From the IMG/VR virus record IMGVR_UViG_3300034110_001237, positions 97,698-161,697 of that record: 64,000 nt of DNA, one strand, 5' to 3'. The notes under the pieces were generated by a model, which was given only the letters and a program-made list of their open reading frames with translations, ran no database searches and was not told where the DNA came from. Positions 58,990 to 64,000 of this stretch are shown here, piece after piece. The number at the start of each line of letters is the position of its first letter. Within the stretch, counting starts at the first letter, position 1. The stretch is from a virus. The translations under genes were made by a program, and so were the position numbers.

Positions 58990-60066
58990 TTGCTTAAACT
59001 AATTAATTTTTTCAAAATAAAACAAAAAAAATCTGGCTTCTATGCTAATGATTTGTTTGTTGATGAGATTAAAACCCCTATTTACGATGGCGTTTCTTGG
59101 TTGTGGACGTGTTCTTTTTCTGGTTTCACTCTTCGATTTGAGTACAACGAATACAATTATACAATCAATGAATTTGGCACATTTACGGTTCTTTATAAAG
59201 AAACAGTTGTCTATCAAGATATACCAAATTTGTCTTTAAATGGTGTACCACTCCTAGTTTACTTAAAAAAATATTTTGAGTCATTGATTGCTCATGTCCA
59301 AAAAATTGATTCTAATCATTTAGATATCATACTTCCATTACTCAAAACAAAAGTCTTTACACATACTAGGACTCTTGAATTGCAATGCTTATTGCAGTAT
59401 CCTACTGGATTTTTTTATAAAGTGCTATTTTCATTGACTGTAGATGCGGATTATAATGCAGTTCTTCGTAGCCATTCTGGCTGGACTGATTTTAAAATTG
59501 TAAGTTATGACAATAAAATATTCAGCTATTTGTATAATGAAGAACATAATTATTCTAATACGACTTTGATTAATCGCCTTCGATTAATAACTCAAGAAAT
59601 CTATTATTTACTTTATGATACTGGTTATACTTTACATCAATACAGAACCACAAATACGGATATTTTTTATGATACTTATTCTCAATCGGTACTTTTGTAT
59701 ACTGTAATAGATTGTAGACCTTCTTATTTCCCATCTGAAACCAAACCAGAATTTTTTAATAACATATCAATTCATCTTTTTTGGCAAGTTAATGAGAACG
59801 AACAATCAACAGAATTGACTATTTTTATTTATAATAAAAATGTATTAATTGAAGAATATAGGCATTCAATGGAAAAAATATTTACAAAGAATACAATTGA
59901 CATTCAGTATTATTTGAGCTTTTTTAATGACACACTAGAAAAATTAGTTCTTTCTTATTTTCCCAGCCGAAAACTTCTTCAATTATTAGAAATTGATCCA
60001 AATGATAATTTCAATGGAAGACTGACCGAAGACCAATATTATTTATTTAAAATGATTCATATTTGA
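58990..60066 (+). CDS. group-C paralog with phi-x-x-M tail, TTG start, 358 aa
   Basis: TTG at 58990 with AAGGAG 6 nt upstream. Aligns end to end with 57823: N-terminus LINFFKIKQKKSGFYAN, ISIHLFWQV, TIFIYNKNVLIEEYRHSME, DQYYLFKMIHI. Function unknown. Confidence 0.84.
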   Translation: MLKLINFFKIKQKKSGFYANDLFVDEIKTPIYDGVSWLWTCSFSGFTLRFEYNEYNYTINEFGTFTVLYKETVVYQDIPNLSLNGVPLLVYLKKYFESLIAHVQKIDSNHLDIILPLLKTKVFTHTRTLELQCLLQYPTGFFYKVLFSLTVDADYNAVLRSHSGWTDFKIVSYDNKIFSYLYNEEHNYSNTTLINRLRLITQEIYYLLYDTGYTLHQYRTTNTDIFYDTYSQSVLLYTVIDCRPSYFPSETKPEFFNNISIHLFWQVNENEQSTELTIFIYNKNVLIEEYRHSMEKIFTKNTIDIQYYLSFFNDTLEKLVLSYFPSRKLLQLLEIDPNDNFNGRLTEDQYYLFKMIHI

Positions 60067-60194
60067 TATTTTTTTTACATTAATCGTTAACGAGTTAAAC
60101 AACTTTTTCATGTATTTTCTTTAACTTAATTTATTTTTTAATAATTCATGGTAATATATGAGTATTAGCTTATTAAAATAAGGAGTTTTAAGCA

Positions 60195-60575
60195 ATGCCA
60201 GTACAACATATTTCTTCAAATTATTCAGTAGAGGTCACACTTCAACAGTTTACAGACATTGAACATCGTGACAAAGAAGGATCTAACATTCATGTTCGCT
60301 GGTTTGGTCTAAGCACACTTCTTGAAGAAACCCTTAACTTTTACAACATCAAATATAATATTCATTTTGGCACTACTGTCTTTTTTTATGTATTGGTTGA
60401 AGATTTATCTAATGTTCAGTTTGTAGAAGAAGTCATTACTCAATACGCTAACAATATCGCTCTATTAGACATCCTTGAATATGTAGACTCTAAAATAGGA
60501 ATCAAAGAAAATTGTATCTCTCGCCTTGTTGCTGACAATGAATTTCTGGTCGGTTTGAACGAAAGTTTTGATTAA
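60195..60575 (+). CDS. hypothetical protein, 126 aa
   Basis: AAGGAG precedes the ATG. Soluble, acidic, mixed alpha/beta, with no recognised motif (NIHVRWFGLSTLLEETLNF in the centre). Function unknown. Confidence 0.83.
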   Translation: MPVQHISSNYSVEVTLQQFTDIEHRDKEGSNIHVRWFGLSTLLEETLNFYNIKYNIHFGTTVFFYVLVEDLSNVQFVEEVITQYANNIALLDILEYVDSKIGIKENCISRLVADNEFLVGLNESFD

Positions 60576-60585
60576 TATATTCTTC

Positions 60586-60614
60586 TTTACACATTCCTCT
60601 TTTCTTGGTATAAT
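60586..60614 (+). promoter_or_regulatory. sigma-70-like promoter of structured RNA
   Basis: TTTACA (60586-60591), 17 bp, TATAAT (60609-60614). Confidence 0.75.
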
Positions 60615-60620
60615 TGCGAC

Positions 60621-60781
60621 ATGGAACCAACGATCCACAAGTGGGTGGGCACTCGTCTCCTAGGTTGTAATTACCTGCCGTTCTCAATTTGGTAAAAATT
60701 ATGTTTCAACATGCTGTCCCGCCTTATGCACTCTAATCAGTCGCATAGCAAAGGTAACGAGAACAACTGACCATATATGCA
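60621..60781 (+). ncRNA. putative structured leader RNA
   Basis: About 160 nt between the promoter and the gene at 60805, GC-richer than its surroundings. GTTCTC (about 60680) pairs with GAGAAC (about 60759), enclosing hairpin TATGC/GCATA extended by CCTT/AAGG. Upstream AACCAACG...AGGTTGTAA and CAAGTGGGTGGGC segments may form another helix. It may be a regulatory 5' leader (riboswitch-like) or a stable RNA; no terminator precedes the gene. Confidence 0.55.
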
Positions 60782-60804
60782 TTATTACTTATTGGAGATC
60801 GACT

Positions 60805-61191
60805 ATGTTCTATAACTACGCTCAATTTAAAAAAGCTACTAAAATCCTTCGTGAAGAAATGCTCGCTAGCTCGTTCAAGCTGAATGAATTTCGTCTTCGT
60901 TTGGTTCAATTGATGGGTTTTAGCAGTGTAGAAGCCTATGAGGCGACTTTTAATCGTGAAGCCCCAAAGACAATTACGGTTGTCACTATTGGCCCGCAAA
61001 TGAATGTTTCCAAGAAAGATTTTACGGCTAACGATGAAGGAGATAAGAAAGCAGAAGCTTATTTTGTCTCTAAGATTCTTGAAATTGAACCTAATATGGC
61101 CGAAAGTGAAATTGAATGTTTTCTTGAAGATGGCTTCTATGCCAAAGGTCATACTGAATATCAATTCTATATCGTTCATAATGATGATTAA
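60805..61191 (+). CDS. hypothetical protein, 128 aa
   Basis: TTGGAG precedes the ATG. Helical N-half (FYNYAQFKKATKILREEM), then beta/alpha region with ITVVTIGPQMNV. Acidic C-terminus. Function unknown; expressed behind the structured leader at 60621. Confidence 0.84.
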   Translation: MFYNYAQFKKATKILREEMLASSFKLNEFRLRLVQLMGFSSVEAYEATFNREAPKTITVVTIGPQMNVSKKDFTANDEGDKKAEAYFVSKILEIEPNMAESEIECFLEDGFYAKGHTEYQFYIVHNDD

Positions 61192-61224
61192 TTAACTACG
61201 ACACACAAAAATGCTTCAAATTAA

Positions 61225-61254
61225 AAAGAACTGCCTTAAAACAGTTCTTTTTTT
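61225..61254. terminator. bidirectional terminator
   Basis: AAAGAACTG...CAGTTCTTTTTTT between convergent genes at 60805 and 61259. Confidence 0.85.
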
Positions 61255-61258
61255 GCTT

Positions 61259-62299
61259 TTAAATAAATAGTGCTTCGACAACCAATAATTCATCACCAGA
61301 CAATGGGCCTTCTAATTTCAAGCCTAATTCTTTTCGGGATTTCACACTTACACATTCCTTGCACATTTCAGACAGCCACCATTTACGAATGATATCATTT
61401 TCCATGAAATGAGTTCTTAACATTGCATACATTACAAAGCTTGTTAACATATTAGTCGATTCAATCATGATTATTTTTTGAAATCTTGTATTGTCATGCA
61501 TGATTCTAGAAAACGAAAATTTTGACATATCTGCGTTTACAAGGTTTTTAAAAACTATAATGTTTGTTTTTGGATTGTCTTGATCATATTGGCGAACTTT
61601 AACATAAAAGAATGCTTTATTATTGAAATTTACCTCCATGACACTTTCTTTTTGTTGGGATTCATCGTCTAGGTGTGTTAGCCAGAATGTCTGAGCATTT
61701 TCGAACTCAATATCACTTTCATCAAAATTTAATCCTAATGGGTTCATGCCAGCATCTTGCACTCTGTATAAATGATTACCAATAATTTTAACTAATTTAC
61801 TATCTAGCTGTCCATGATGAGTTAAATGATAAGTATCTTTTAATCTTACGTGTGTATTAATAATGAAATAACCTTTATCATAATTAATATTTTTTAGTTC
61901 ATTGATATAAAAACCTATTCTTGCTAATGCTTTTTTATCCATTTTTTGGTAAGCTGCTAAGTTTTTATTGAATTCAGGTAAAAGGTTAACAACTGACATG
62001 TATTGTTGTCCGTTTGTTGTTTTTTTTGATTCGTAAGTCATTCGATATACCATTAAATCATCAATAAAAATCATGTGTACAATTTTTTCTTGATTGATAA
62101 ACAAACAATCGTTGAATTCTTTTTCATTTTCTTTTGTGAAGATGAGATAAGAGGATCTTGGATTAACCTCACTTTTGACAATCCCGATATCTTGAAGGTA
62201 TGATTCCTTAAAAAAATCTGGCTGCACTTGAACATAACCTACATCATCCAATGTCAGATAATTCGGTTTTATGAGTGCGTTTACAAAGGTGGTTAACAT
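61259..62299 (-). CDS. hypothetical protein with hydrophobic C-tail, 346 aa
   Basis: GAGGA precedes the ATG. Soluble, alpha/beta with YLTLDDVGYVQVQ near the N-terminus. It ends GDELLVVEALFI, a hydrophobic tail with the position and spacing of the phi-x-x-M tails, but with Ala for Met; it may belong to the same superfamily (group C by length). Function unknown. Confidence 0.82.
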   Translation of the reverse strand: MLTTFVNALIKPNYLTLDDVGYVQVQPDFFKESYLQDIGIVKSEVNPRSSYLIFTKENEKEFNDCLFINQEKIVHMIFIDDLMVYRMTYESKKTTNGQQYMSVVNLLPEFNKNLAAYQKMDKKALARIGFYINELKNINYDKGYFIINTHVRLKDTYHLTHHGQLDSKLVKIIGNHLYRVQDAGMNPLGLNFDESDIEFENAQTFWLTHLDDESQQKESVMEVNFNNKAFFYVKVRQYDQDNPKTNIIVFKNLVNADMSKFSFSRIMHDNTRFQKIIMIESTNMLTSFVMYAMLRTHFMENDIIRKWWLSEMCKECVSVKSRKELGLKLEGPLSGDELLVVEALFI

Positions 62300-62447
62300 A
62301 ATATTCCTCTTTTTTTAAAAATAACCCACATTGTATCAAAAAACCGTTAAATTGTCTATTTCTATTATTTTTTTTTGTGATTGACATTGAACACCTTCTT
62401 TGTGATAATAATTGACTATTTTAAACCAAATAAAAAAGGTGATTACT

Positions 62448-62801
62448 ATGATTTTGAATAAATATGAGTTGGCACAAGCTGGCGACAAAATTACATTTCA
62501 AGTACTTGTTAATATTAAAGACGGATATAATTATCAGTACGGTAAGATCTATTATGGTCATGTTATTAAGAACTACGATTCTGCCACTGATGTCGAGTTT
62601 ATTGGTGATGATGGATCTTTGGTTAAGACCACTGTTGATCATAAACATGATCCAGAAAAAATTGAACTCATTATGAGTGATGATGAGTTTAAGAAACGTA
62701 AAGAAGAATGGCTTGAAAAAGCTATTGAAACAGCTAAAGTTAATGCAGAAGAAGCATTTGTGAAACAGGTTAACTATCTTAAATCTATTGAATTCCGTTA
62801 A
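62448..62801 (+). CDS. hypothetical protein, 117 aa
   Basis: AAAGGTG precedes the ATG at 62448. Beta-rich N-half (GDKITFQVLVNIKDGYNYQY), then a charged long helix. Function unknown. Confidence 0.83.
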   Translation: MILNKYELAQAGDKITFQVLVNIKDGYNYQYGKIYYGHVIKNYDSATDVEFIGDDGSLVKTTVDHKHDPEKIELIMSDDEFKKRKEEWLEKAIETAKVNAEEAFVKQVNYLKSIEFR

Positions 62802-62876
62802 TTAAAATTAGTGTTGACCTCATTTTGTCATTTTGGTATAATCAAGTTGTCAAAATAATTTAATGAGGTTATCACA

Positions 62877-63251
62877 ATGCCTTCAAAAATTACGGTCAAT
62901 CCTGTTTACAGCAGCAAAAAAGAAGCCGAAATTGTTAAATTATGCAAATACCATTTTATTGACCGATTGAACTTCTCAGGTGTTCAATATGACGCCATTC
63001 TCTTTGTTTCTACTGTCTTGAACGAAGGCATTAAACGTCTAGACACATCCATCACTGTCCACTTGTCACTTCCTGAACACTGCAAACCGACTTCATTTGA
63101 TATCTCCACGATTGAAACGTATTCAAAAGAATTCTTACACCATTTGAAAGAACGTCAGGTATCAGGTATGTTGTTTGACTATATTCAGGGACTGATTAAT
63201 TCAGCTATTTCAGCTCTCGATAAGACATTGATTATTAAAATTAAACCTTGA
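62877..63251 (+). CDS. hypothetical protein, 124 aa
   Basis: ATGAGG then TTATCACA before the ATG; a TATAAT-like box lies upstream (near 62838). Basic, helical. Function unknown. Confidence 0.83.
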   Translation: MPSKITVNPVYSSKKEAEIVKLCKYHFIDRLNFSGVQYDAILFVSTVLNEGIKRLDTSITVHLSLPEHCKPTSFDISTIETYSKEFLHHLKERQVSGMLFDYIQGLINSAISALDKTLIIKIKP

Positions 63252-63298
63252 ATTAAACCTCGTTTTAAGGTATAATCCGTTTATTTGGAGAATACCTT

Positions 63299-63568
63299 AT
63301 GCGAACATCAAACCTTGTTGAATTTACCGAACTTCTTGAACATGCTGAAACTCTCGGCCATGACTGGAACGACGCTTGTACCTTTCTTGATGATTTTCGC
63401 CCCAAGGACGAAGCTAACATTTTCTCCTTGAAGCTCAATCAGTTGAATAAAAAAGAAGGCACACCAGAATTCGACAATATTATGGATGTTGAATATCCAG
63501 ATAAAGTGAATCAAGTCCTAACCAGTTTCTTCCAAAAACATGCGGTCGTTGACATTGATATTTATTGA
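63299..63568 (+). CDS. hypothetical protein, 89 aa
   Basis: TTGGAG precedes the ATG. Small, acidic and helical. Followed after 12 nt by the phosphatase, probably the same operon. Function unknown. Confidence 0.84.
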   Translation: MRTSNLVEFTELLEHAETLGHDWNDACTFLDDFRPKDEANIFSLKLNQLNKKEGTPEFDNIMDVEYPDKVNQVLTSFFQKHAVVDIDIY

Positions 63569-63580
63569 GAGCAAATAACA

Positions 63581-64000
63581 ATGGAAAAGACAACTCGATT
63601 TTACAACCGGCAAGTGGCTGAAAGCTTATCTACACCGCATCACATCATCAGTATTGGCGAACAAGGTGATGGTTGGAAGCTTCAAAACTGCCATACCCAT
63701 GTACTTCGTTTGTTGTTTGATGATGTTGAAGAATTTCTGGATGATGGCTACTCGATGTTTTCAAATGACCAGGCTCAAGCCATTCTTGACTGGCTCGCTA
63801 CTATTCCTGATGATTCGCTGGTGATTGTTCATTGCGAGGGTGGTGTGGCTCGTTCTGCCGCTGTAGTTAAATTCATGGTAGACAAGTTAGGTTACGAATT
63901 TGAAGCTGACTGCTATTGTAAAGGCAATTACTCATTGATGAATCTCTTGGTTTATGATACACTAGTAACTCAATATGAGTCTATGGAGAAATCACCTTGA
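63581..64000 (+). CDS. dual-specificity protein phosphatase-like, 139 aa
   Basis: VIVHCEGGVARSAAVVKFM (residues ~82-100) contains the HC-x5-R-[ST] P-loop of cysteine-based phosphatases. Upstream FDDVEEF may hold the general-acid Asp. Short form typical of phage DSP-like proteins. The frame ends exactly at the last base of the window (TGA), so it is complete. Substrate unknown; Ser/Thr/Tyr or non-protein phosphates are possible. Confidence 0.88.
   Translation: MEKTTRFYNRQVAESLSTPHHIISIGEQGDGWKLQNCHTHVLRLLFDDVEEFLDDGYSMFSNDQAQAILDWLATIPDDSLVIVHCEGGVARSAAVVKFMVDKLGYEFEADCYCKGNYSLMNLLVYDTLVTQYESMEKSP

Noticed and set aside
1-64000. CRISPR array or insertion sequence
   Set aside because: No regular repeat-spacer pattern, transposase or terminal inverted repeats seen.

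Overview
The window looks like part of a large (jumbo) tailed-phage genome with a gammaproteobacteria-like host. That assignment is an inference. The DNA is AT-rich and holds roughly 95 mostly small, tightly packed genes on both strands, most without a recognisable function. It mixes stand-alone translation genes (tryptophanyl-tRNA synthetase, ribosome recycling factor, tRNA-Cys) with NAD-linked enzymes (a CobB-type sirtuin, a NADAR-like protein), a zinc-type CDF exporter, periplasmic proteins and large paralogous families. No rRNA, chromosomal housekeeping operon, capsid, tail or replication gene is visible, so this is an accessory region. Promoters are of the host sigma-70 kind (TTGNNN, mostly exactly 17 bp, TATAAT), Shine-Dalgarno sites are strong, and genes are usually followed by perfect intrinsic terminators.

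Layout. Positions 1-5000: three four-TM paralogs (1.0-3.2 kb), a pair of small paralogs, and a structured RNA at 4.9-5.1 kb. Positions 5.1-15.3 kb: secreted and Ig-like surface proteins, a lipoprotein serine protease, an unusual tRNA-like RNA (6.8 kb), a DNA-adenine-methylase-like gene, tRNA-Cys (10.4 kb) and two paralogous two-TM proteins. Positions 15.3-17.1 kb: an RNA island with two tRNA-like transcripts, two homologous structured RNAs with covarying helices, two further structured RNAs and two small ORFs. Positions 17.1-29.5 kb: two SAM/nucleotide-type enzymes, two degenerate serine-protease lipoproteins, Spy/CpxP-like and secreted proteins, a NADAR-like protein and a cation exporter. Positions 29.5-45 kb: an HNH nuclease, many hypotheticals and a run of paralogs whose last residues share a phi-x-x-M tail. 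Positions 45-51.4 kb: trpS, more Spy-like proteins, frr and two long structured RNAs. Positions 51.4-60 kb: seven tandem paralogs of about 255 residues with start sites embedded in the conserved C-terminal codons of the gene before, the sirtuin, and two more paralogs. Positions 60-64 kb: another structured RNA, hypotheticals and a dual-specificity phosphatase.

Two themes stand out. One is RNA: at least eight promoter- or terminator-bounded structured RNAs, three of which carry a tRNA acceptor/T-arm on a body that does not fold as a cloverleaf. The other is a protein superfamily of about 16-17 members in three sequence groups, spread through the window, ending in a common short hydrophobic/Met tail. 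The translation genes, odd tRNA-like RNAs and leader minigenes suggest manipulation of host translation; the lipoprotein proteases, Spy-like proteins, secreted Ig-like proteins and CDF exporter suggest remodelling of the host envelope. Both are hypotheses.
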